64,000 nucleotides of DNA from Alphaproteobacteria bacterium. Lineage in GTDB: Bacteria; Pseudomonadota; Alphaproteobacteria; JANSWW01. The first letter of the stretch is position 1. The number at the start of each line of letters is the position of its first letter. A program made the position numbers and the translations under genes. Below the pieces are notes generated by a model. That model saw only the letters and a list, made by a program, of their open reading frames with translations, made no database searches and was not told where the DNA came from. The DNA lies in the NCBI GenBank assembly GCA_024743275.1, contig JANSWW010000009.1, forward strand, positions 62,001 to 126,000, written 5' to 3'. Below are positions 46,801-54,568 of this stretch, piece by piece.

Positions 46801-47375
46801 TCGAGATTGCCCTCCGCCGCCTTGAGGCGCAGTTCGGCCTCGTGCCGGCGGCTGTGCAGGCCGGTGATCCCGGCGGCATCCTCCAGGACCTGGCGGCGTT
46901 CCTGGGGTTTGGCGTTGACGATGGCGCCGATCCGCCCCTGGCTGACGATGCCCGGCGAGCGGGCGCCGGTCGCGGCGTCGGCGAACAGCAGATGGACGTC
47001 CCGGGCCCGAACCGACTTGCCGTTGACCCGGTAGTCGGAGCCCTTGCCGCGTTCGATCCGCCGGCGGATGACGATGTCGTCATAGCCGTTGAAGGCCGCC
47101 GGCGCCGTTTTCCGGTCGTTGAGCAGTTCCAGGCTCACCTCGGCGAAATTGCGCGGCGCGCGCCGGTCGGTTCCGCCGAAAATGACGTCGTCCATCTCGC
47201 CGCCGCGCATCTGCCGGGCCGAGGTCTCGCCCATCACCCAGCGCAGGGCCTCGATGATGTTCGATTTGCCGCAGCCATTCGGCCCCACCACACCGCTCAA
47301 ACCGGGCTCGATCGCGAGGTCCGTATTCTCGACGAAGGATTTGAAGCCGGTCAGTCTGAGGCGTGTGAACTGCAA
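43875..47375 (-). CDS. smc: chromosome segregation ATPase Smc
   Basis: The 1166-residue protein has the full SMC layout. Walker A GPNGCGKSN at residues 31-39 opens the N-terminal ATPase half; two long coiled-coil arms flank a central hinge (about 510-640); the C-terminal half carries the signature LSGGEQAL and Walker B VLDEVDAPLDD. It organises and segregates the chromosome with ScpA and ScpB, which are not in the window. The start appears to be TTG at 47375, giving the usual MQFTRLRLTGFKSF beginning. It follows the dsbA-like gene by 40 bases on the same strand. Confidence 0.97.
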   Translation of the reverse strand: MQFTRLRLTGFKSFVENTDLAIEPGLSGVVGPNGCGKSNIIEALRWVMGETSARQMRGGEMDDVIFGGTDRRAPRNFAEVSLELLNDRKTAPAAFNGYDDIVIRRRIERGKGSDYRVNGKSVRARDVHLLFADAATGARSPGIVSQGRIGAIVNAKPQERRQVLEDAAGITGLHSRRHEAELRLKAAEGNLERLEDVVETMDKQLAGLKKQAQQASRYRRLSEDIRKVEARLFLRRWEEAAKEAGEAAEALRVAEREVADFARQVTAASTHQADRANAMPQLRAAEADAAAALQRLTLAQRDLESEAKRIAGAQHHARQRLDQLAKDIDRESRLADDAREAIGRLDEEAAKIAAAQDGEEADRQARQEAADKAQEAAATADGAYAEIDNRIAAADATRRSLDRQIAEARQRADRLSRLLAESQAKLAAAESALPDAAALEAARGALAQAEEKAQTGEEEVKAAEAGIAMANEAEEKARTAHQAAVGLHTGVKAEVDALTKLIRRPFEDASLVPVLDYITVELGYEHALAAALGDDLNAPAGDNGAKRWQGVTTPDDEQTLPEGVDRLDDAIQAPPELARRLGQVGLVIDLAAGLALVDRLRPGQRLVTRNGDMIRWDGFIRESGAPSESAVRLEQRNRLNALEKDLEKAAGKRQRTQAALDDAKADREAAVSAHKAAREALKRKTDYVTATRQQLDRLGRDQENALLRLEQAKETAGRARADAEEAATTLDGLTAHHADLGSDAGLKEERDRRRDARDAARQKAAEARRALDDLTREIAARTQRHAQIEDEKRAWRTRSGGAGERLSDLEGRRAKENADLERLEGRPAEIDEKRRRVATQIKDAEDARWEAADLLAKGETLLAEADKALKELEAGMQAAREARVRAESRVEQTAEARRSLAERIQEKLDCRPGEIRQAAQLDGEEELGREADLAAQLEKLVRSRDAIGPVNLRAEAEVEEVETQIAGMATEREDLIQAIARLRQGISALNKEGRERLNLSFNKVDTHFRTLFTRLFGGGQARLEMIETDDPLNAGLEILASPPGKKMQSLSLLSGGEQALTALALIFAVFLTNPAPICVLDEVDAPLDDSNVDRFCTLLEEIARTTGTRFLVITHHRMTMARMDRLFGVTMAERGVSTLVSVDLGGAVQIRDSKDSKPEIVRAEAG

Positions 47376-47415
47376 GGGTGAGGATTACTCCGCCGGTTGT
47401 GCCCGGGGCGGGCTG

Positions 47416-48045
47416 TCAGACGTCGATGCGCGTGTCGATGACTTCCTTGAAGGCGTCGAAGGGTTGCGCGCCGCGGATCACTTCCGTGCCCCCTCCGCCG
47501 CCGGTGATGAAGAAGGTCGGGGTGGAGTTGACCCCCTTTTCCCGTTCGGCCTCGAAGCGCTGGGCGACCACGGCGTTCAGCAGGCCCTCGTCGTTCATGC
47601 AGGCGTCGAAGCTCTCGCCGCTGATCCCGCCGACCGCGCCGATCGCCCGGAGATTTTGCATATAGCCTTCGGTCGCCCAGGTCGCCTGCTGGTCGAACAG
47701 CACGTCGAGGAACTGGAAATAGCGTTGCGGCGGGGCGCAGCGTGCAAGCATCGCCGCCCGCAGGCCGGCCTGGTCGAAGGGGAAATCGTAATAGATCAGC
47801 TTCACCTTGCCGGTATCGATATACGCGGTCTTGAGGCGCGGCAGGGTGTCCTTGTGGAAGGAGCGGCAATGAGGGCAAGTCAGGGAGGAATGCTCCTCGA
47901 TGGTGACCGGGGCCGCGGGGTCGCCGAGGACGCGGGGCTGGCCGCGCAGGTCGGTCGATTCCGCCAAGGCCGGCCGGTTGCCCGCGATGACGGCGCCGAG
48001 AGCGGTGGTAGCCACAAGACCTTGAAGAAAATAACGACGATCCAT
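47416..48045 (-). CDS. DsbA-like thioredoxin-fold oxidoreductase, probable Tat export
   Basis: The 209-residue protein begins with a twin-arginine-like signal (MDRRYFLQG and a hydrophobic stretch ending near PALA). The rest is a DsbA-family thioredoxin fold with the active site C-PH-C in SLTCPHCRSFH near residue 57 and the cis-proline in NSTPTFFI near 173. It probably oxidises or isomerises periplasmic disulfides. ATG 48045 is the natural start. It lies just upstream of smc, as in many alphaproteobacteria, and is divergent from the YHS gene. Confidence 0.93.
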   Translation of the reverse strand: MDRRYFLQGLVATTALGAVIAGNRPALAESTDLRGQPRVLGDPAAPVTIEEHSSLTCPHCRSFHKDTLPRLKTAYIDTGKVKLIYYDFPFDQAGLRAAMLARCAPPQRYFQFLDVLFDQQATWATEGYMQNLRAIGAVGGISGESFDACMNDEGLLNAVVAQRFEAEREKGVNSTPTFFITGGGGGTEVIRGAQPFDAFKEVIDTRIDV

Positions 48046-48308
48046 GGTTTATCCCCTACATCTGGTAGTTAATGACATCGCCAGGGCAAAGGCGAGTCCT
48101 TTTTTCGGTCGCTTGGATGCGCCCCTAATGTGGCAGCAAAGCGGAGAAATGGGACGAAAATTCGATGGCAGTCACCGCTTTCCGGACCCCATCCTCGGCG
48201 CTGTTTCGCTGACGGCGGCTCACATTCCCGTCAGGCCTCTTCAAGGTCGGGTCCGCGCGCCAATATCCGAGTTGGCAACAGACATCCATTGAATGAGGGA
48301 AGGTCAAC

Positions 48309-48788
48309 ATGCTCAAGCTCTCACGGCGCGCCCTTTTCGGTCTCGCGATCGCCGGCGCCCTTGCCGCCGGCCTGAACACCGGTCCGTCGGTTACCCCCGC
48401 CTTCGCCGCCGAGGACGCGGTCTATTCGGACTGGCGCGGTCGGGCCATCGGCGGCGCCGACCCTGTCGCATACTTCACCCAGGGCAAGCCGGCCAAGGGC
48501 GACAGCGACTTCACCCACGATTGGAACGGGACAACCTGGTATTTCGTATCCGCCGAAAACCGTGATCTCTTCGCCGCCGATCCGGAGAAATACGCTCCGC
48601 AATATGGCGGCTACTGCGCCTGGGCGGTCAGCCAGGGCTATACGGCCAGCGTCGACTACGAGGCCTGGAGGATCGTCGACGGCAAGCTCTATCTCAACTA
48701 CAGCAGCTCGGTGCAGCAGACCTGGGAACAGGACATTCCCGGCCACATCCAAAAGGCCGACGCCAACTGGCCCAAGGTGCTGAACTAA
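48309..48788 (+). CDS. exported YHS-domain protein
   Basis: The 159-residue protein has an N-terminal export signal (LSRRALFGLAIAG, cleavage near AFAA), possibly Tat-type because of the paired arginines. The mature part holds a YHS-like domain with GGADPVAYF and PQYGGYCAWAVSQG. YHS proteins often bind metals or sit beside metal-handling proteins, but this family has no assigned function. GGGAAGG precedes ATG 48309 at a good distance. It converges on dciA, with a hairpin in the gap. Confidence 0.9.
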   Translation: MLKLSRRALFGLAIAGALAAGLNTGPSVTPAFAAEDAVYSDWRGRAIGGADPVAYFTQGKPAKGDSDFTHDWNGTTWYFVSAENRDLFAADPEKYAPQYGGYCAWAVSQGYTASVDYEAWRIVDGKLYLNYSSSVQQTWEQDIPGHIQKADANWPKVLN

Positions 48789-48806
48789 GGCCTCTTTTTC
48801 CATGCC

Positions 48807-48822
48807 CCCCTTGGACAAGGGG
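48807..48822. terminator. hairpin between the YHS gene and dciA
   Basis: CCCCTTG (48807-48813) pairs with CAAGGGG (48816-48822) around a two-base loop between two convergent genes. It closely resembles the palindrome at 3107-3127 and may be a member of the same dispersed family. Confidence 0.4.
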
Positions 48823-48829
48823 AGGCTTG

Positions 48830-49357
48830 TCACTTCTCGGCGTTACCGCTCAACAGCCGCTCGCCGAGACGGGTTAGCGAGGCCTTGAGACCGTCCGAGG
48901 CGCCCTGTCCGGTCAGCTTGTCGAGCCGCCGCTCGACCTCTGGCGTCGGGACCGGGCGCTTTTTCCGTTCGGGTGCCCTCGCTGGGACATAGCCCTGCTG
49001 CAGCGAGATCCTGTCGATCACCCGATAGCCGAAATAGCTGTTCACCCGGTCGATCAGCAGGGCTGCCTGGTGGTTGACCTCCGAGGCCCAGGCGCCGTCG
49101 ACCTTGAGAATCAGGGTCTGTGCCCGCCGTCCGCCCTCCGGGGTTCTGCCGCCCCCGGTCAGCTTGAGCGGGAGCGTGCGGGCGCCCAGCGTCTTACCGG
49201 CGATCCCGGGCCAACCGAAGGTCAGATCGGTCAGCAGCGGCGGGCGTTTTCCCGCCCCCTTACGGGCCACCGGGCGCAGCGACCGGGCGATCGCTTGCGG
49301 CCCGAAGCCGCGCTTCTTCTGCCGCGTTCCCTTCTTGTCATGACTTTGTGGGGCCAT
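48830..49357 (-). CDS. dciA: DUF721 family protein, DciA-like helicase loader
   Basis: The 175-residue product matches DUF721, the family that includes DciA, which loads the replicative helicase DnaB in bacteria without DnaC. The central DUF721 region (about 45-115) has WPGIAGKTLGARTLP and LILKVDGAWASEVNHQ, followed by INxxFG-like NSYFGYRVID. The N-terminus is basic (Lys/Arg-rich), suited to nucleic-acid binding. ATG 49357 lies 53 bases from the divergent mutY start, a common arrangement. Confidence 0.88.
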   Translation of the reverse strand: MAPQSHDKKGTRQKKRGFGPQAIARSLRPVARKGAGKRPPLLTDLTFGWPGIAGKTLGARTLPLKLTGGGRTPEGGRRAQTLILKVDGAWASEVNHQAALLIDRVNSYFGYRVIDRISLQQGYVPARAPERKKRPVPTPEVERRLDKLTGQGASDGLKASLTRLGERLLSGNAEK

Positions 49358-49410
49358 GGCGGTTATGGTCCTGCCTCAGCGTGTCCTATCCCGGTCGAGG
49401 ATGTGAGCCG

Positions 49411-50502
49411 GTGTCCGAACAGGATATCCAAAGCCTGAAGTCAAGTCTCTTGGAATGGTATGACCGTCATCGCCGGGTCATGCCCTGGCGGGCCGAGGCC
49501 GGCATGCGGCCCGATCCCTATGCGGTCTGGCTCTCCGAGATCATGCTGCAGCAGACCACGGTGGTGACGGTCGGCCCCTATTTCCGCGACTTCATCGCCC
49601 GCTGGCCCACGGTGAGCGATCTGGCGGCAGCCGATCTCGACGCGGTGCTGCACGCCTGGGCCGGGCTCGGATATTACGCCCGGGCCCGCAATCTCCATAA
49701 ATGCGCCCAGGCGGTGGCGGCGGAGCATGACGGCGTGTTCCCCGATACAAAGGAAGCGCTGGCCAAGCTGCCCGGCATCGGGGCTTACACCTCCTCCGCC
49801 ATCGCTTCGATCGCCTTCGACCGGGCCGTCGTGCCGGTGGACGGCAATGTCGAGCGGGTGCTGAGCCGCCTGCGTCGGATCGAAACACCGCTGCCGCTGT
49901 CCAAGGACCTCATCAAGGCGGAGGCGGACCGGTTCGCCGCCTGCAACCGGTCCGGGGGCCACCGATCGGGCGACTTCGCCCAGGCGCTGATGGATCTGGG
50001 GGCCACCGTTTGCACCCCGAAGAAGCCGAAATGCCTGACCTGTCCCTGGCGGGCCTCCTGCAGCGCCCGGATCGCCGGCATCGCCGAGACCCTCCCGGCG
50101 AAGATGCCGAAGAAGGAAAAGCCGACCCGGCGGGCGGTCGCCTTCTGGGCGGTCGGCCCCAATGGCGAGGTGTTGTTGCGCCGCCGGCCCGAAAAGGGGC
50201 TGCTCGGCGGCATGATGGAGATCCCGTCCTCCGATTGGATGGAGGGGCCGCTGGACCGCGAGGCGGCACTGGCCAAGGCGCCGGTCACGCCCAAGAGCGA
50301 TTGGGAGGAACTGCCCGGCATCGTCCGCCACACCTTCACCCATTTCCATTTCGAGATCACGGTGATGGCCGCCCGGACACCGCGGGCCAGTTGGGCCGGG
50401 GTCTGGGTGCCGGTCGACCGCCTCGACGAGCATGCGCTGCCGACGGTGATGAAGAAGATCGTCCGCCATGCCCTCAGCCGGGCCGGCCGTAAGGCCGCCT
50501 GA
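49411..50502 (+). CDS. mutY: A/G-specific adenine glycosylase
   Basis: The 363-residue base-excision enzyme removes adenine mispaired with 8-oxoguanine. The catalytic Glu lies in LSEIMLQQTTV near residue 38; the helix-hairpin-helix LPGIGAYTSSAI and catalytic Asp in PVDGNVERV follow; the 4Fe-4S cysteines are C-x6-C-x2-C-x5-C in CTPKKPKCLTCPWRASC. The C-terminal NUDIX-like domain with PEKGLLGGMMEIPSS recognises 8-oxoguanine. GTG 49411 is taken as start, with GAGG about ten bases upstream; the frame is open to 49348 but would overlap dciA. Confidence 0.96.
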   Translation: MSEQDIQSLKSSLLEWYDRHRRVMPWRAEAGMRPDPYAVWLSEIMLQQTTVVTVGPYFRDFIARWPTVSDLAAADLDAVLHAWAGLGYYARARNLHKCAQAVAAEHDGVFPDTKEALAKLPGIGAYTSSAIASIAFDRAVVPVDGNVERVLSRLRRIETPLPLSKDLIKAEADRFAACNRSGGHRSGDFAQALMDLGATVCTPKKPKCLTCPWRASCSARIAGIAETLPAKMPKKEKPTRRAVAFWAVGPNGEVLLRRRPEKGLLGGMMEIPSSDWMEGPLDREAALAKAPVTPKSDWEELPGIVRHTFTHFHFEITVMAARTPRASWAGVWVPVDRLDEHALPTVMKKIVRHALSRAGRKAA

Positions 50503-50519
50503 CCGGAAACAAAGCCCCC

Positions 50520-52364
50520 ATGGCCCTGCTGATCTCGGAACTCACGACTATTCTCGCCTCCGCGGCCGGCCTGTTCCTGGTCGCCAGCGGCCTTACCATC
50601 GTCTTCGGCGTGACCCGGATCGTGAACTTCGCCCATGGCAGCTTTTTCCTGATCGGGGCCTTCATGACGGCGGATCTCTCCCCGTCCATCGGCTTCTGGC
50701 CGGCCATGGTCACGGCCCTTGTGACAGCGGGGTTTTTGGGCGCCCTGCTGGAGATGGCCCTGATTCGCAGGCTCTACCGCGCGGGCGAGCTCTACAGCCT
50801 GTTGGCGACCTTCGCCGTGGTCCTGGCGGTGCAGGATCTCGCCCTGTGGATCTGGGGGCCGGAGGACATCATCGGACCGCTGGTTCCCGGTCTCGACGGG
50901 CGGATCGAGGCGGGCGGGACGATCATTCCGGTCTACGACCTCTTTCTCATCGGTTTGGCGGCGACGGTCTGGGTGCTGCTCTGGGCGGTCATCAATCGGA
51001 CCCGGTTCGGGGCCTATGTGCGGGCGGCGACCGAGGACCCGGTGATGCTGAGCCTTCTCGGTGTCGACCGGCGGCCGATCCTCACCGGCGCCTTCATGCT
51101 CGGCGCCATGCTGGCGGCTCTTGGCGGGGCGGTGATCGTGCCGAAGGGGGCGGCGGCCCATGGTATGGATCTGGAGATCATCGCCGAGGTCTTCGTGGTG
51201 GTGGTCGTCGGCGGGCTGGGGTCGATCAGCGGGGCCGCGCTCGCCGCCATCCTGGTCGCCGCCGTGCGCACGCTCGCCATCGTCAACGCCGACGTCACGA
51301 TCGCCGGGATCGAGGTGTGGCAGATCGAGCTGGTGGCGATCTTCGTGCTGATGGCCGGAATCCTGGCGGTGCGGCCCTACGGTCTTCTCGGCAGGCCCCC
51401 GGCCAAGGCGGAGGGGGAGAGCCACGGCCCGGCGGACCCGATTCGGCCCTTGAGCCGCAACGCGGCGTTTGTTTGCGCCGGTGCGGTCCTGGCCTTCGCC
51501 CTGTTGCCGATGGTGTTCGGCGACTATGTCCTGACCCTTGCGACGGAGGCGGCGATCCTGATGCTGTTCGCGGCCAGCCTGCATCTTCTGCTTGGCGTCG
51601 GCGGGCTCGTGACCTTCGGTCACGCCGCCTATTTCGCCCTCGGCGCCTATGGGGCGGGGCTGGCGACGGTCACTCTGGGCTGGCCGTTCGGCACGGCGCT
51701 GTTGGCCGGGATGGTGCTGGGCGGGGCGGGCGGACTACTCTTCGGATGGTTCTGCGTGCGGCTCTCCGGCGTCTATCTCGCCATGCTGACCCTCGCCTTC
51801 GCCCAGATCGCCTGGGCGGTGGCCTTCCAATGGGTCGCCGTCACCGGGGGCGACAACGGCCTCCTAGGCGTCTGGCCTCCGTTCTGGGCCGATCTGGAGG
51901 TCTTCCACGTTCTGACGGTCGCCCTCGTGACCATCGGCCTCGTCGCCATCCGCCAGACCGTGGTCGGGCCGTTCGGCCTGTTGCTGCGGGCGGGTCGGGA
52001 CGCGTCGGGACGGGCGGTCGCCATCGGATTGAATGTCCGGCGAAGCCGCTGGGCCGCCTTTGCCATCGCCGGGGCCATGGCGGGGCTCGCGGGCGCGCTC
52101 TATGCCTTCCTGAAAGGGGTCGCGACACCGGATTTCGGCGCTATCCCCCAATCGGTCGACGGGCTGGTGATGGTGCTCCTCGGTGGGGTCGGCAGCCTGT
52201 TCGGGCCGATGATCGGAGCGCTCGGCTATACCGTCGCCAAGGCGGAGCTGTTGGCGATCACCGACCATTGGCGGCTGATCCTCGGGCTCGGCATTCTGGT
52301 GATCGTGATCGCGGTGCCGGACGGGTTGTTCGGCCTGTACCGCCGGGTGAGGAGGGCGCTGTGA
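50520..52364 (+). CDS. fused LivH-LivM branched-chain-amino-acid-type ABC permease
   Basis: One 614-residue frame contains both membrane subunits of a Liv-type importer. Residues 1-290 match LivH (GLTIVFGVTRIVNFAHGSFF at the start, FVVVVVGGLGSISGA later). A linker of about 25 residues rich in Lys, Glu and Pro follows. Residues about 315-614 match LivM (GVGGLVTFGHAAYFALGAY, GVWPPFW). In most bacteria these are two genes. livG begins at an overlapping GTGA, so the ATPase is coupled. No binding protein gene is adjacent; the one at 22290 is a candidate. Substrates of this class include branched-chain amino acids, amides and urea. Confidence 0.92.
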   Translation: MALLISELTTILASAAGLFLVASGLTIVFGVTRIVNFAHGSFFLIGAFMTADLSPSIGFWPAMVTALVTAGFLGALLEMALIRRLYRAGELYSLLATFAVVLAVQDLALWIWGPEDIIGPLVPGLDGRIEAGGTIIPVYDLFLIGLAATVWVLLWAVINRTRFGAYVRAATEDPVMLSLLGVDRRPILTGAFMLGAMLAALGGAVIVPKGAAAHGMDLEIIAEVFVVVVVGGLGSISGAALAAILVAAVRTLAIVNADVTIAGIEVWQIELVAIFVLMAGILAVRPYGLLGRPPAKAEGESHGPADPIRPLSRNAAFVCAGAVLAFALLPMVFGDYVLTLATEAAILMLFAASLHLLLGVGGLVTFGHAAYFALGAYGAGLATVTLGWPFGTALLAGMVLGGAGGLLFGWFCVRLSGVYLAMLTLAFAQIAWAVAFQWVAVTGGDNGLLGVWPPFWADLEVFHVLTVALVTIGLVAIRQTVVGPFGLLLRAGRDASGRAVAIGLNVRRSRWAAFAIAGAMAGLAGALYAFLKGVATPDFGAIPQSVDGLVMVLLGGVGSLFGPMIGALGYTVAKAELLAITDHWRLILGLGILVIVIAVPDGLFGLYRRVRRAL

Positions 52365-53110
52365 CGGCTCTGCTCGAAGCGCACGGGCTCAGCAAGGCCT
52401 TCGGCGGCGTTCAGGCCGTGCAGGATGTGTCGCTTACCGTCGGGGCGGGCGAGAAGGTCGCGCTGATCGGCCCCAACGGCGCCGGCAAGAGCACCTTGTT
52501 CGATATGCTGAGCGGCGCCTCCCGGCCCGATTCCGGGAAGGTCCTGTTCCAAGGCCGGGACGTGACCGGTCTCGGCGCCGACCGGCGCTGCCGCCTTGGG
52601 ATCGGCCGGACCTTCCAGGTCGCTCCGGTATTCGCCTCGCTGACCGTCCGCGAGAATGTCGAGGCTGCCCTTCTAACCGCCCGCAACAAGGCGTTCTCGC
52701 CTTTCGGGCGTTTGGCGGCGGAAAGCGTGACGCCGGTCTTGGAGGAGGTCGGTCTCGCCGACCGGGCCGACCGGCCGGCCGCCGCCCTCGACTACGCGAA
52801 CCGCAAACGGCTCGATTTCGCGCTTGCCGTGGCCCACCGCCCGGCCCTGTTGCTGATGGACGAGCCGACCGCCGGTACCGCCCGGGAGGATAGGGCCGAG
52901 ATCATGGGTCTGGTCGACCGCCTGGTGGCCGAGACCGGGGCCGGGCTGCTGTTCACCGAACACGATATGGATGTGGTCTTCGGGCATGCCGAGCGGGTGC
53001 TGGTTCTCTCGCGCGGGCGTGTGATCTTCGACGGGGCGCCCGGCGCGGCCCGCGCCGATGCCGAGGTCCGGGCCGTCTATCTGGGGACGGGAGGGTTCCA
53101 TGACCGGTAG
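52361..53110 (+). CDS. livG: Liv-type ABC ATPase, LivG-like
   Basis: The 249-residue ATPase has Walker A GPNGAGKST near residue 38, the LivG-type RTFQVAPVFASLTVRENV and Walker B LLLMDEPTAG. The ABC signature is unusual: where LivG normally has LSYG-x-QRR, this reads LDYANRKR, losing the usual Ser and Gly. GTG 52361 overlaps the permease stop (GTGA), with GGAGG upstream. livF overlaps its end by 11 bases. It should pair with LivF to drive the fused permease. Confidence 0.92.
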   Translation: MTALLEAHGLSKAFGGVQAVQDVSLTVGAGEKVALIGPNGAGKSTLFDMLSGASRPDSGKVLFQGRDVTGLGADRRCRLGIGRTFQVAPVFASLTVRENVEAALLTARNKAFSPFGRLAAESVTPVLEEVGLADRADRPAAALDYANRKRLDFALAVAHRPALLLMDEPTAGTAREDRAEIMGLVDRLVAETGAGLLFTEHDMDVVFGHAERVLVLSRGRVIFDGAPGAARADAEVRAVYLGTGGFHDR

Positions 53111-53780
53111 GGCCTTGGAGGTGAACGGCCTCACCGCGGGCTATGGCGGCGGCGGACGGGCCATCGAGGAGGTGACCTTCTCGATTCCGGAAGGCGGGGC
53201 GCTGGCGCTGATCGGGCCGAACGGGTCCGGCAAGTCGACGACCATGAAGACCATCGCCGGATTGCTGGCGCCGCTCGCCGGCGACATCCGCTATGGCGGC
53301 CAGCCGATCGGCGGATTGGCGCCAGAGCGGATCGCCCGTCTCGGCGTCGCCTATGTGCCGGAGGACCGGAGGATGTTCGCCGACCTGACCGTGCGCGAGA
53401 ATCTCGCCATCGCCCGGCGCGGGGACGGTGGGGGTCGGTGGCCCGAGGAGGCTCTGTTCGATCTCTTCCCCAATCTGGCGGAAATCGCCGGCCGCTCCGC
53501 CGGGGCGACCAGCGGTGGCGAGCAGCAGATGATCGCCATCGCCCGGGCGCTTGCCGGGGAGCCGGATCTGCTCATGCTCGACGAGCCGTCCGAGGGATTG
53601 GCGCCGAAGATCGTCGAAAACCTGGCGGCCGCGATGGAACGGCTGCGGCGCGACGGGATCACCTTGCTCATCTCGGAACAGAATCCGGCTCTCCTGGGCC
53701 GTGTCGTCGAGGACTGTGTCGTTTTGTCCGGCGGCACGATCCGCTGGACCGGCCCCCTGGCCGGCTTGAGGGAGTCATAG
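53100..53780 (+). CDS. livF: Liv-type ABC ATPase, LivF-like
   Basis: The 226-residue second ATPase has Walker A GPNGSGKST near residue 41, the LivF feature YVPEDRRMFADLTVREN, a readable signature ATSGGEQQMIAIARAL and Walker B LLMLDEPSEGLAP. ATG 53100 follows GGGAGG and overlaps the livG stop by 11 bases. The protein ends the transporter operon; the DUF1194 gene follows 38 bases later. Confidence 0.95.
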   Translation: MTGRALEVNGLTAGYGGGGRAIEEVTFSIPEGGALALIGPNGSGKSTTMKTIAGLLAPLAGDIRYGGQPIGGLAPERIARLGVAYVPEDRRMFADLTVRENLAIARRGDGGGRWPEEALFDLFPNLAEIAGRSAGATSGGEQQMIAIARALAGEPDLLMLDEPSEGLAPKIVENLAAAMERLRRDGITLLISEQNPALLGRVVEDCVVLSGGTIRWTGPLAGLRES

Positions 53781-53818
53781 TGCTTGTGCGGGGCGGAAAA
53801 CGCCCCACTTGAACCGGC

Positions 53819-54568
53819 ATGACCCGTCTTCTCCTTCTGCGCATCGCCGCCTTCCTGTGGGTGGGCATTCTGTTCGCCGGCACACCGGCCAAGGCCGAGG
53901 ATCTCCGCGTCGATCTCGAACTGGCGCTGGCCATCGACAGCTCGTCTTCCGTCGACTATGGCGAGTTCGACCTCCAGGTCCGGGGGCTTGCCGCCGCCTT
54001 CCGCGACCCACGGGTGATGGCCGCGATCGAGAGCGGACCCTTGGGCAAGATCGCGGTCACCGTGATCGAATGGTCGAGCCCGGAACCGCAGTTCCAGCGG
54101 GTCAACCTTCCCTGGACGCTGCTGGATGACGCCGAGAGCATTGAGGCCTTCGCCGAGGACCTGGATCAGATGCCGCGCCTCCAGCCCGGCGGCGGTACGG
54201 CGATCAGCCGGGCGCTCTATTTCGCGGTCCGGCAGTTCGAGAACAACGGCTTCGACGGCACGCGCAAGGTGATCGACGTGTCCGGCGACGGCGAAGACAA
54301 CTGGCAGGAACCCCTGGAGGACGCCCGAAACCACGCGACCGCCTGGGGGATCACGATCAACGCGCTCGCCATCCTCAACGAGGCGCCGGATCTTGACGCC
54401 TATTTCCGCAAAAGGCTGATCGGCGGCCCCGGCGCCTTCGTGATCACGGCGGACGACTACGAGGATTTCGCCCGGGCGATCCGGGAAAAGCTCGTCCGCG
54501 AGATCGGCTCCCCGCCGATCGCCCTCGCCGATCGCCCTCTTAGTGCCGGAAATGCCGTAGGCCGGTGA
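53819..54568 (+). CDS. exported DUF1194 protein with von Willebrand A-like fold
   Basis: The 249-residue product has a Sec signal (residues 1-26, cleavage near PAKA) and a DUF1194 domain that resembles a von Willebrand A domain: the metal-site DSSSSV at about residue 39 and the later SGDGEDN motif. It may bind a divalent metal and act in protein-protein contact in the periplasm; no function is established. Its last 29 bases overlap the end of the convergent purH gene. Confidence 0.9.
   Translation: MTRLLLLRIAAFLWVGILFAGTPAKAEDLRVDLELALAIDSSSSVDYGEFDLQVRGLAAAFRDPRVMAAIESGPLGKIAVTVIEWSSPEPQFQRVNLPWTLLDDAESIEAFAEDLDQMPRLQPGGGTAISRALYFAVRQFENNGFDGTRKVIDVSGDGEDNWQEPLEDARNHATAWGITINALAILNEAPDLDAYFRKRLIGGPGAFVITADDYEDFARAIREKLVREIGSPPIALADRPLSAGNAVGR

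Noticed and set aside
48044-48292. Small rightward frame between the dsbA-like and YHS genes
   Set aside because: It overlaps the start of the dsbA-like gene, has no motif or ribosome site, and occupies what should be a divergent promoter region.
50468-52360. Out-of-frame extension upstream of livG across the fused permease gene
   Set aside because: Only the part from GTG 52361 has ATPase motifs and a ribosome site; the rest is Arg/Gly-rich shadow of the permease.
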